Shown: positions 27,199 through 35,502, counted from the stretch's first letter. The stretch is 36,572 bases of DNA from Candidatus Methanoperedentaceae archaeon HGW-Methanoperedenaceae-1 (GCA_002839545.1 PGYG01000013.1:1-36572); one strand, 5' to 3'. Numbers and translations are program-made. The notes: generated from the letters alone by a model not told the origin.

Positions 27199-28505
27199 TG
27201 CATTAACCTTGCTATATTTTTAGCAATATTCATCGACATTAAAGGAGGAACCGAATTTCCAATCTGTTTGAATTTCTTGCTGATTGAACCACAAACAACA
27301 AAATCGTCAGGGAAAGACTGCATTCTTGCAGCTTCTCTTGGTGTTATCGTTCTTGCCTGTTCTGGATGGATAAATCTGTTTCCGTCTTTCTCAAGATGGG
27401 CGAAAACGGTTGTTGATGGCTGATCCCACTTCTGTTTCCTATACTTATCCTTAAATGTATCCATATTATATTTGATGAGCTTTCTTGCAAGTTTTGGATT
27501 TCTATTTATGAAATCTCCCGCAGTTTCGCCCTCATTCATGTTTCTGAATAGTTCTATATCCGAAGACTGTTGACCTCTAGCGGTGTGATGATCAAGATAT
27601 TCATAACCATTTGGTCTAACAAAGCAAAGGAATTGTTTTCCAGATTCGCTTATTTTGCTGATATGGTCTTCAAATTTGCTCTTGTCAAATATTGTTCTGT
27701 CTAATCCATTCTCAACTTTTGTGTTATGCCCCTCAACTACCTTCCATTTGTTTTTTGTTAGCCCGGTTTTTGTTATCTTAGGTTCGACTTTCGGGAGATC
27801 ACCTATTGCTTCATACAGGTTTACATATGGTAACAATTTTGTATCTGCTTTTTCTTTTGTTGAATTTAAATCATAGTGTGTTGGCTCAATTACAGGCACT
27901 TTAATGTCCTTCCATTTTCGAAGAATTCCAATTAGAATTACTCTTTCTCTTTTCTGAGGAACGCCGAAATCTGCAGAGTTGAGAATGATATATTTTTTCC
28001 CGTCATTATTCTCGAAATTATACCCTGATTTCTCTAAGTCAGAAATTATTTTGTCTATTATTTTATTTCCTTCCGGGTCTTTTTTTGAGAGTATTCCTTT
28101 CACATTCTCTATTACTACAATGTGCGGCTTCAGTTCTGAGACAATTTTAGTGAATTCCTTGTGAAGGTGATCCCTTCTATCCTGCTTGAACTGCTCCATT
28201 TGTTTTCCGTAACCTGAGCGTGGTCCTAGCAGCGAGAAACTCTGACATGGAATTCCTCCGACAACGATTAAAACATCTCCTTTGCATTCCCTGATGACCT
28301 GTTCATGGACTTCGGGTTTCGTGAGATCACCTTCAATTACTTTTTCAGTTCCATGTCTTTTTCGCAAAGTTTCACATGCATATTTGTCAATTTCAACAGC
28401 CTTATGCAATTCAAATACTGGATTACCAGAGTCATCTCTGACTAATTCAAAGCCAAGAGATAATCCCCCGGCCCCGGCAAACAAATCAAGTATTTTTATG
28501 GTCAT
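27195..28505 (-). CDS. C5-cytosine DNA methyltransferase
   Basis: DLFAGAGGLSLGFE (I), GGIPCQSFSLLG (IV), VIENVKGIL (VI), QIGNSVPP (X). Confidence 0.95.
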   Translation of the reverse strand: MTIKILDLFAGAGGLSLGFELVRDDSGNPVFELHKAVEIDKYACETLRKRHGTEKVIEGDLTKPEVHEQVIRECKGDVLIVVGGIPCQSFSLLGPRSGYGKQMEQFKQDRRDHLHKEFTKIVSELKPHIVVIENVKGILSKKDPEGNKIIDKIISDLEKSGYNFENNDGKKYIILNSADFGVPQKRERVILIGILRKWKDIKVPVIEPTHYDLNSTKEKADTKLLPYVNLYEAIGDLPKVEPKITKTGLTKNKWKVVEGHNTKVENGLDRTIFDKSKFEDHISKISESGKQFLCFVRPNGYEYLDHHTARGQQSSDIELFRNMNEGETAGDFINRNPKLARKLIKYNMDTFKDKYRKQKWDQPSTTVFAHLEKDGNRFIHPEQARTITPREAARMQSFPDDFVVCGSISKKFKQIGNSVPPLMSMNIAKNIARLMQ

Positions 28506-28920
28506 TGCGATATCCTTTTTCTAATAATTCTTTTAATACCGTAAGGTAACACTCGTTAATGTCTTTTTCTATTTCGTGTTCCCAGAATCTGAGAACTGTC
28601 CATCCTTCTGTCTTGAGCATCCTATTTATCTCGTTATCTCTCTTTACGTTACCATCTATCTTTTTAATCCAAAATCTCTTACGTGTCGCAGGTTCATTAA
28701 AATGCTCAGGGCATTTGTGCCAGAAACAACCGTCAACGAAAATAGCGACTTTATATTTCGAAAATATTATATCCGGTTTTCCTTGCACTCCGAATAATCG
28801 ATAACCCCTTAATCCTTTAAAAAATAATAATTTTCTTAACCTCATTTCAGGCTTTGTGTTTCTCCCACGTATCATTGACATGTTGTAACTTCTCTGCTTT
28901 TTTGTCAATACATCAACCAT
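28486..28920 (-). CDS. vsr: Very-short-patch-repair (Vsr)-like endonuclease
   Basis: SYNMSMIRGRNTKPEMRLRKLLF, GKPDIIFSKYKVAIFVDGCFWHKCPEH, GWTVLRFWEHEI. Confidence 0.92.
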   Translation of the reverse strand: MVDVLTKKQRSYNMSMIRGRNTKPEMRLRKLLFFKGLRGYRLFGVQGKPDIIFSKYKVAIFVDGCFWHKCPEHFNEPATRKRFWIKKIDGNVKRDNEINRMLKTEGWTVLRFWEHEIEKDINECYLTVLKELLEKGYRNDHKNT

Positions 28921-29047
28921 ACGTAACTCGTATTTATACTCCTTTTTATATTTTTATATATAGTCTTGTATGGTAATAAATTGATGCTTGGTCGCCACGT
29001 TCCAGTTTTCACGTTAGAAATCAATTGAACCTATTTTTCCTGTATGT

Positions 29048-29130
29048 GCCATACGCGCCACACCCCAGCCCCCCCGCGCGCAGACCCGGTGCTGGCGGCA
29101 TGCGCGGAGCCTGGACAGGTGTGGAGAACA
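29048..29130 (+). repeat. Interspersed GC-rich repeat, copy A (core 29081-29130)
   Basis: Core CAGACCCGGTGCTGGCGGCATGCGCGGAGCCTGGACAGGTGTGGAGAACA, preceded by a C-tract; 44/50 identical to copy D by hand. Confidence 0.85.
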
Positions 29131-29285
29131 CAGGAACAGTAAAAAATTATGGGTGTTTTATTGTTGTCAACGATGAAAGTGGGACAAATAAAAGCTGCTG
29201 CTGATTTATTGGATAGTTATTTGAATATAGGAAATCAATAATCTCATTAAAAATAATCGATTAAGCATATAAAGGGGCATAATCA

Positions 29286-29486
29286 ATGGAAACAGTGACA
29301 AAATTAAAAGACTTAACCGTCGACGAATTTAAAACTTTGATCTCAGATACGATAAGAGAGAGCATGGAAGATTTGCTTGAAGATCTAACTGCTCTTTCGA
29401 GTAAGGAGTATATAAGCTCTATCAGAGAAGCAAGAGAGGATTACAAGCATGGCAGGGTGAAGAGCATCGAGGAAATTGATGTATAA
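29286..29486 (+). CDS. RelB-like antitoxin
   Basis: 66-aa acidic protein overlapping the RelE gene. Confidence 0.65.
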   Translation: METVTKLKDLTVDEFKTLISDTIRESMEDLLEDLTALSSKEYISSIREAREDYKHGRVKSIEEIDV

Positions 29487-29727
29487 TGTACTTCTCACCC
29501 AGAAGGCATTAAAAGACCTGGATGCATTAGAAAAGCAAGTTCGTATCAGAATAATCAAAAAACTCAAAGAATATGCATCCAAACCTATAAGAGATATTCG
29601 AAAACTCGAAAGTCCAAAAATAGGAACATACAGATTTAGAGTTGGCGACTACAGAGTAGTATTTGATATTGATGGTGAAAATTTAGTCGTTTTAAGGGCT
29701 GGGCATCGGAAGACTATTTACAGGTAA
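29479..29727 (+). CDS. relE: RelE/ParE-family toxin
   Basis: YNVLLTQKALKDLDALEK... PKIGTYRFRVGDYRVVFDIDGENLVVLRAGHRKTIYR. Confidence 0.88.
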   Translation: MYNVLLTQKALKDLDALEKQVRIRIIKKLKEYASKPIRDIRKLESPKIGTYRFRVGDYRVVFDIDGENLVVLRAGHRKTIYR

Positions 29728-29746
29728 GCATACAAGGTCAAAAAGA

Positions 29747-29850
29747 AGTGCGCCGTACTAACTCCATCCATCCTTCTTGCGCCAGCCACCACCCCCTATC
29801 CCTTCTGGCAGACCTATTACGTGCGCCTGCGCGGAGAACCTATCACGAGT
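29747..29850 (+). repeat. Interspersed GC-rich repeat, copy B (degenerate)
   Basis: GTGCGCCGTACTAACTCC...CACCCCCTATCCCTTCTGGCAGACCTATTACGTGCGCCTGCGCGGAGAACC; same order of blocks as copies A, C and D. Confidence 0.65.
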
Positions 29851-29903
29851 TGGATTTCCCCTCTCAAACAACTATTTAAACCCCAAGAATAAAAATAAGA
29901 CTC

Positions 29904-30125
29904 ATGGCAAATGGCGAAATAATCGAGAAAATAACATCCATTGATGAACAGATACATGACCTTAGAAAGATGGTTCTCGAAAGCAAAAGCCGCACAAAGG
30001 ATGATGAAACAAGGGCGGCAGCAAGAGCATGGCTTGCTGAAGCAAAAAAACTCGAAAACAAATGGCCACAAACAGCCCCCTCTGTCCTTGAAATGACTAA
30101 AAAGGACCGGAGACATAATGAATGA
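29904..30125 (+). CDS. Putative antitoxin preceding PIN gene
   Basis: 73-aa charged helical protein with 4-bp overlap to the PIN ORF. Confidence 0.5.
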   Translation: MANGEIIEKITSIDEQIHDLRKMVLESKSRTKDDETRAAARAWLAEAKKLENKWPQTAPSVLEMTKKDRRHNE

Positions 30126-30535
30126 GACCGATATGCATTGATGCAAATGTTTTTATCGCCTCAACAAAAGGAAATGAGACTTATTCTTCTGATTGCAGGC
30201 GAGTGATAGAGGCTGTAGCTGGTGACGAATTCTATCTGATTGAACCCACGATATGCCTGACCGAGGTCATACGAAACATAGCAAAATACCTGGGGATGGA
30301 AGCAGGAAAGACCCAGGAGAATAACCTCCGGCGGATGGTTTCTATATAGGAAATATGCGATGACCATTTCTGCACCAGTGCCGGATACACAGGGGCGCTA
30401 TACGGCACTTATTCACTGGACTCAATTTATCTTGAAACCGCACTGAGGCATAATGCGATATTTGTAACCATGGATGATTTAGATTTTTGTATTTGTTTAG
30501 CTGGGAAAAAATCCCAGGAAACGATAACGGAAGAC
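30122..30535 (+). pseudogene. PIN-domain toxin gene interrupted by in-frame TAG (30347-30349)
   Basis: MRPICIDANVFIAS...TEVIRNIAKYLG...MVSI*EICDDHFCTSAGYTGALYGTYSLDSIYLETALRHNAIFVTMDDLDF: reading continues in frame after TAG with PIN C-terminal motifs. Confidence 0.75.
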
Positions 30536-30822
30536 TTATAGAATTTCTGAAGCAGAAGTTTACAATTGATTGGGTAAAACAAGACAATATTAAGAAAAAC
30601 GATGACGGAAAGACCACAATGGCAACTAATGAAACAAATTTTCTTTCACTAACACTTAACGATGACAAAACCAATGTAAACATAGAAATCGATGACGGCA
30701 GAACCTATCAATTCATTATGAAGAAAGAAAATGGTGAGCTAAACAAATACAGATTTTTTATCAAGAATAAAAGAGCGGGTAGGGATAGAAGTATATCATC
30801 CAAAAGATTTCCCATAAGATGA
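30487..30822 (+). CDS. Hypothetical protein/domain fragment (PGNDNGRLIEFLKQKFTIDWVKQDNIKK...)
   Basis: 111 aa; overlaps the tail of the PIN reading frame in another frame; no credible upstream start other than TTG. Confidence 0.4.
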   Translation: MYLFSWEKIPGNDNGRLIEFLKQKFTIDWVKQDNIKKNDDGKTTMATNETNFLSLTLNDDKTNVNIEIDDGRTYQFIMKKENGELNKYRFFIKNKRAGRDRSISSKRFPIR

Positions 30823-30859
30823 TCGATTCATTTTAACATTTTATCTGTATGTGAAAGAA

Positions 30860-30943
30860 TTGCGCTGTACTGACCCCGCCCACCCTCCGCTGGCAGACCC
30901 GGCGCGTGCGGGATGTGCGAAGACCGGACGGGTGCGGAGAACA
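30860..30943 (+). repeat. Interspersed GC-rich repeat, copy C (core 30894-30943)
   Basis: Core CAGACCCGGCGCGTGCGGGATGTGCGAAGACCGGACGGGTGCGGAGAACA; 41/50 identical to copy D by hand. Confidence 0.82.
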
Positions 30944-31100
30944 TCTTGGATATATATTCCGGGGATTATACTTAATCCGTGCTCTCTTTAGTTCCAGCAA
31001 GACGATCTTTTCCATCATCATCCCTGAGTGTCACAAACTCCCTCATTTATGCGGAAGTTGTCCGAAACTTAAATAATAATAGACCCCATTATATCAAACA

Positions 31101-31349
31101 ATGTATATGATGAATAGTACTATGACAAAGGAAATTTTAATACATAAGACCTTTGATTATTTAAATCGTCTTCCTCAGGATAAAGTTGTTGAAGTTGCAG
31201 AATTCGTTGAATTCCTATATCAGAAACATGAAGAGTATATTTTGAAAAAAGGAATTCAAAAGATGGTAACCGATTCTAAATCTTTCGAATTTTTAAAAGA
31301 AGAAGAGGAACTATATACTTTAGATGATTTAAAAGTGCGGTTCAAATGA
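31101..31349 (+). CDS. Antitoxin-like protein (MazF partner)
   Basis: 82 aa; LNRLPQDKVVEVAEFVEFL pattern; 4-bp overlap with MazF-like gene. Confidence 0.65.
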   Translation: MYMMNSTMTKEILIHKTFDYLNRLPQDKVVEVAEFVEFLYQKHEEYILKKGIQKMVTDSKSFEFLKEEEELYTLDDLKVRFK

Positions 31350-31672
31350 ACAAAGGCGAAATTATTCTGGTTACATTTCCTTTTACAGATCTATCAGGCA
31401 GCAAACTGCGGCCAGCTTTAGTCTTAGCCGCTGATAGAGATGATGTTACCGTGGCGTTTATTACAACTAACCTGCAGCAGGTTAATAATACCGATATGTT
31501 TGTGCAGAAAAGTAAGACTAATGGTTTAAAAAAAGATTCAATTGTGAAGTTGAATAAAATAGCTACGCTTGATTATAGTTTAATAATGGGTTCAGTAGGA
31601 TTATTAGTTGAGAATGAATTAAAAGAAGTGAATCGAAAATTATTACTTATTTTTAATATTAATGATTCTTGA
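31346..31672 (+). CDS. MazF/PemK-family toxin
   Basis: GEIILVTFPFTDLSGSKLRPALVLA...LKKDSIVKLNKIATLD. Confidence 0.88.
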   Translation: MNKGEIILVTFPFTDLSGSKLRPALVLAADRDDVTVAFITTNLQQVNNTDMFVQKSKTNGLKKDSIVKLNKIATLDYSLIMGSVGLLVENELKEVNRKLLLIFNINDS

Positions 31673-31717
31673 TGTTATTCTGCCGAATTTTTACTGTCAC
31701 GCAAAATAATTTTGTTC

Positions 31718-31795
31718 GGCCATACTCCAGCCCCCTCCCCGCAATCAGACCCGGTACGTGCGGCATGCGCGGAGCCAGGACAGGTGCGGAGAGCA
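31718..31795 (+). repeat. Interspersed GC-rich repeat, copy D (core 31746-31795)
   Basis: Core CAGACCCGGTACGTGCGGCATGCGCGGAGCCAGGACAGGTGCGGAGAGCA. Confidence 0.85.
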
Positions 31796-31895
31796 TATCG
31801 TAATCAAATGCTGTGTGTCCAACCTTAGGGTTTACAATTCTGGAGAGGTCACCACATGTTCAGTCGAGTGTGTTTGGTATGAAGTAAATTTAAAT

Positions 31896-31916
31896 ATATG
31901 TTTAAACATATGTTTA
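31896..31916. promoter_or_regulatory. Overlapping palindromes (ATATGTTTAAACATAT and TAAACATATGTTTA) upstream of vapB, putative operator
   Basis: Two perfect palindromes (16 bp at 31896-31911, 14 bp at 31903-31916) ending 3 nt before the ATG at 31920. Confidence 0.65.
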
Positions 31917-31919
31917 CTT

Positions 31920-32135
31920 ATGACAGCCAAGACTATAACCATACGCGAAGATATTTACAAAATGCTCCTCTCTATAAAGGGAACGAATGAGAGTTTTAGC
32001 ATTTTTTTTGAACGGCTCGTAAAATCCCGAAAAAATATTGATAAACTCAAAGAATTAAGAGCCTCTGTAGAATTCAGGAATAAAGAAGCTCTTTTGAAAG
32101 AGTTATCTGATAAAAGAAAAGAGATAAGATATTGA
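31920..32135 (+). CDS. vapB: VapB-type antitoxin (DUF217-like)
   Basis: MTAKTITIREDIYKMLLSIKGTNESFSIFFERLVK; overlaps the vapC start. Confidence 0.8.
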   Translation: MTAKTITIREDIYKMLLSIKGTNESFSIFFERLVKSRKNIDKLKELRASVEFRNKEALLKELSDKRKEIRY

Positions 32136-32509
32136 TCCTTGCTGATACCGATGTTCTTATTGAGATTTTCGATAAGAACTCAAATAAAGGGGCAGACGCT
32201 TTGCAGAGGATAGAGGAAGCCGGAGAGGATATTTCTCTCACTTCACTGAATCTTCATGAGATACTGTTTGGTATATATAAATATGCTGATAAGCAAAAAG
32301 CCGAGAAAATAATGCTGCTTGAGGTTGTTGATTTTACGAAAGATGATGCTGCTCTCTCTGCCAGACTTGAAGTGAAAGCAGAGAAAAAAGGGAATAAGAT
32401 ACCCAGGTTTGATACAATGATCGCAGCAGTTGCCATAAATCGGGGTTTCAAATTATTCACTTTTAATAAAGACCACTTTGAAGTTTTTGAAGAACTGGAA
32501 CTGTTTTAG
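32132..32509 (+). CDS. vapC: PIN-domain VapC toxin
   Basis: ILADTDVLIEIFDK..., LNLHEILFGI, PRFDTMIAAVAINRGFKLFTFNKDHF. Confidence 0.88.
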   Translation: MILADTDVLIEIFDKNSNKGADALQRIEEAGEDISLTSLNLHEILFGIYKYADKQKAEKIMLLEVVDFTKDDAALSARLEVKAEKKGNKIPRFDTMIAAVAINRGFKLFTFNKDHFEVFEELELF

Positions 32510-32567
32510 TTTAGAAAAAAAAGAAAAATAAATTTCAAAGATTTGGCTTTGATATTTATTTCAAAAG

Positions 32568-32756
32568 TCATGCATCCAATACCTTTAGTAATTCGGCTTC
32601 CGAAGCTATTCTATCCCGGCTCATTATCGCCTTAAGGTCTTCAGCTTCAGGTTCTTTTTCGGGGATCAGCCTGTCAACAAGTTTTGAATATAAATTCGTA
32701 AGCATATCAAGGTCAGCGCGAATCTTCCTCAATTCCACCACTGTTTCGGTTACCAT
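32568..32756 (-). CDS. Small charged protein, possible orphan antitoxin
   Basis: 62-aa helical ORF; no toxin ORF adjacent. Confidence 0.45.
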   Translation of the reverse strand: MVTETVVELRKIRADLDMLTNLYSKLVDRLIPEKEPEAEDLKAIMSRDRIASEAELLKVLDA

Positions 32757-32908
32757 GCAATATCATTAATATTTAAAACCTTATAAGGATTTTCCATTGG
32801 GATATATTAGTGCATTTTAAGCCTGATGCACTTTATTTAAACTCAGCAGAGTATATGTGTATTCCTGACATAGAACTTCAGGTTTTGAGGCATACGGAGT
32901 CATAGAAT

Positions 32909-33847
32909 ATGGACAAGTTAGCATTAATCACGAGGAACACGGAAGAAATAGTAGTAAAGGAAGAACTTGAAGCACTGCTCAATTCAGGCAAGACACCTTC
33001 TGCTTACGTTGGATACGAGCCAAGCGGGAAAATCCACATGGGGCACGTGCTGACCGTAAACAAGCTCCTCGACCTCCAGCAGGCAGGTTTTGAAATCACG
33101 GTACTTCTTGCAGATGTCCATGCATACCTTAACGAGAAAGGAACAATGGACGAAGTCCGTGAGGTCGCTGAATATAACAAGAGATGCTTCATTGCACTCG
33201 GTCTTGACGAGAATAAAACGCGATTCGTGCTCGGCTCATCATACCAGCTTGAACCCCAATATATGCTGGATGTCCTGAAACTTGCAAGAACCACCACGCT
33301 GAACCGTGCGCGGCGGAGCATGGACGAGGTAAGCCGGGAAACTGAAAACCCGAAAGTTTCCCAGATGGTATATCCCCTCATGCAGGCGGTTGATATTGCC
33401 CATCTCGGTGTGGACGTTGCAGTCGGCGGCATCGACCAGCGGAAAATCCACATGCTTGCAAGGGAAGGACTGCCTGAACTCGGATATAAGGCGCCTGTAT
33501 GCATCCATACGCCAATCCTACTCGGGCTTGACGGCAAGAAAATGTCATCAAGCAGCGGCAATTACATTTCAGTGGACGATTCACCTGAGGACATAAAGAA
33601 GAAGATGAAAAAAGCGTTCTGTTCCGAAGGAGAAGTCAAATACCACATCATGCCCCGTTTTCCAGGAATTACAATCCAGCGCCCTGAGAAATTCGGCGGC
33701 GACCTTCACTACGATAGCTATGAGGCGCTTGAATCAGCGTTTGCGTCAAAGGCGCTTCACCCGATGGACTTAAAAGCAGGTGCTTCGGATTACATGAACC
33801 AGATACTTGAACCTGTGAGGAAACTGATGGGGGAGGGGAGCAGTTGA
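32909..33847 (+). CDS. tyrS: Tyrosyl-tRNA synthetase
   Basis: YVGYEPSGKIHMGHVLTV; LLGLDGKKMSSSSGNYI; 312 aa. Confidence 0.95.
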   Translation: MDKLALITRNTEEIVVKEELEALLNSGKTPSAYVGYEPSGKIHMGHVLTVNKLLDLQQAGFEITVLLADVHAYLNEKGTMDEVREVAEYNKRCFIALGLDENKTRFVLGSSYQLEPQYMLDVLKLARTTTLNRARRSMDEVSRETENPKVSQMVYPLMQAVDIAHLGVDVAVGGIDQRKIHMLAREGLPELGYKAPVCIHTPILLGLDGKKMSSSSGNYISVDDSPEDIKKKMKKAFCSEGEVKYHIMPRFPGITIQRPEKFGGDLHYDSYEALESAFASKALHPMDLKAGASDYMNQILEPVRKLMGEGSS

Positions 33848-34137
33848 TAACACACATTGTGCTTTTCAAATTAAAAGACGCAAGTCCCGGAAATATCGAA
33901 AAAACAAGGAACGTGCTCCAGGGTCTTGACGGCAAGGTACCGCAGCTTCGCCGCCTTGAAGTGGGTGTGGATGTGATACGTTCCGTGCGCTCATATGATA
34001 TTGCCCTGGTTGCAAAATTTGACTCACTCAAAGACCTTGATGCGTACCAGAAACACCCGGTTCATGTTAAGGTAGCTGAGTATATTAATTCGGTAAAAGA
34101 ATCAGCATTCGCTGTGGATTATGAATCAGTGAATTAG
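33844..34137 (+). CDS. Dabb (stress-responsive A/B barrel) domain protein
   Basis: THIVLFKLKD...; YDIALVAKFDSLKDLDAYQKHPVHVKVAEYI; TTG start overlapping tyrS stop. Confidence 0.8.
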   Translation: MITHIVLFKLKDASPGNIEKTRNVLQGLDGKVPQLRRLEVGVDVIRSVRSYDIALVAKFDSLKDLDAYQKHPVHVKVAEYINSVKESAFAVDYESVN

Positions 34138-34138
34138 C

Positions 34139-34645
34139 TTAATCGCCAAGATACTCACCCTGAATACTCACGACTTCAGTGCTGTCTTTTGCATTTGAGT
34201 ATTCTTCCAGGGGCTCGCGGTTCATCTCAAGGAACGTATGTCCCCACTTGAACTTGTTAAGAATTAGGGCTGCCTGTTCTTTTTCGCCATAAATGTAAAG
34301 AGCAGCTGCAAAAGCCTCAACAGTGCTTAGCTTGAAGGGCTTTCCGTAGTTTACAGGATTTGCAGCCACAAGGAAGGGAAGGGCGCGGTGTTTGAGTTTC
34401 AGTTTCTGAAGTACTGGGAATACGCGTTCAACTTCCTCCCATGAGCAGTCAAGTACAATAATTCCGCGTGATGTGTCATCGGCAGGTGAGAGTGCCTGCT
34501 CTGCAAACGGGTCAAGGAGTATGCCTTCACGCGGGAGGTTTCCTGCCCTGTCATGCAGTGTTGCAAGATTGAATTTTGCAAGTTTTTTCCCTGAGCATTT
34601 CTTCGGGTCGCATTGTTTTGTATGGTAGAAATGCAAAGGAATCAT
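34139..34645 (-). CDS. tsr3: Tsr3-family (DUF367) rRNA aminocarboxypropyltransferase
   Basis: [49 protein letters not shown]. Confidence 0.85.
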   Translation of the reverse strand: MIPLHFYHTKQCDPKKCSGKKLAKFNLATLHDRAGNLPREGILLDPFAEQALSPADDTSRGIIVLDCSWEEVERVFPVLQKLKLKHRALPFLVAANPVNYGKPFKLSTVEAFAAALYIYGEKEQAALILNKFKWGHTFLEMNREPLEEYSNAKDSTEVVSIQGEYLGD

Positions 34646-34765
34646 AGTGCATAATAGATGCTGTGGTTTATTAGCATTTCCTGGTTCAAAGCCATGTTAC
34701 AAATCGAAACTGCTAAACCCGCGGTGATGCATAAATCAGTATAAAATGTTAAGGACGGGTTATCA

Positions 34766-35212
34766 ATGCCAGAAGATAAAATTATATTCCATAATTTAGT
34801 GATATGGAAAGGCGCGAAAAAAGCAGACCTGAGGTTTGTTGAGAGTAAAACGGAAATCGAGGTTGCAACGCCTCCGCAGTTTGGTGGGCATGAGGGCATA
34901 ACCAACCCTGAAGACCTTTTTGTTGCGTCTGTAAATGCGTGTTTCATGACAACATTCCTTGCTTTTGCTGATAAGATGGGGATAGAGCTTATGTCCTATG
35001 AATCGGAAGCAGAAGGGGTTCTTGAGAAGGTGGGTGATGCCAGGGTTTTTACAAAGGTGGTACTGAAACCAAGGATTAAGGCAAAGGCGGCAGTGGAAGT
35101 AATCAGGCAGGTTATCGATATGGTGAAGCAGCGGAGTATTGTTGTTAATTCCGTGAAGAGTGAAGTGGTTGTGGATGCTGAGGTCGAGGGGAGTAGCAAC
35201 TGTTATTTTTAA
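34766..35212 (+). CDS. OsmC family protein
   Basis: PPQFGGHEGITNPEDLFVASVNACFMTTFLAFADKMGIEL. Confidence 0.85.
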   Translation: MPEDKIIFHNLVIWKGAKKADLRFVESKTEIEVATPPQFGGHEGITNPEDLFVASVNACFMTTFLAFADKMGIELMSYESEAEGVLEKVGDARVFTKVVLKPRIKAKAAVEVIRQVIDMVKQRSIVVNSVKSEVVVDAEVEGSSNCYF

Positions 35213-35265
35213 ATTAATATGCTGATGCCATATAGCTTTTATAGTTTGAAAGCCCTATCTATTTT

Positions 35266-35502
35266 GTGTCGAATAGAGTAATTAAAGAAACTCGAATACT
35301 CGCAGAAGATGAAATAATTGACATCTCTGTAACACAGGTTCCAAAATCATCTAAAATCCCTCCCGGTGTCAGATACAGTTTTAATTATCGTGTCAAAACT
35401 GGTGAGGAATGGAGGACTTTAATACGTTTTGATAATGCCCATGCTGTAAAAGGACACAACAAAAGGGATCATAAACATATGTTTGAAAATGAGATTCAAT
35501 AA
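35266..35502 (+). CDS. TumE-like (DUF6516) putative toxin (GTG start)
   Basis: 78 aa; GVRYSFNYRVKTGEEWRTLIRFDNAHAVKGHNKRDHKH resembles TumE-family proteins; paired with HTH gene. Confidence 0.6.
   Translation: MSNRVIKETRILAEDEIIDISVTQVPKSSKIPPGVRYSFNYRVKTGEEWRTLIRFDNAHAVKGHNKRDHKHMFENEIQ

Noticed and set aside
29101-29280. Possible coding remnant (WTGVENTGTVKNYGCFIVVNDESGTNKSCC) between repeat A and relBE
   Set aside because: Too short and partly inside the repeat; slight similarity to the NTGTVK segment of paralog B is probably chance.
30347-30349. Pyrrolysine recoding of the PIN amber codon as main explanation
   Set aside because: No pyl genes in the window, and several neighbouring genes appear to terminate with TAG; nonsense mutation is simpler.
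29048-31795. Four GC-rich repeats considered as a CRISPR array
   Set aside because: Spacing of ~0.7-1.1 kb with genes between, and repeats are diverged; not CRISPR-like.
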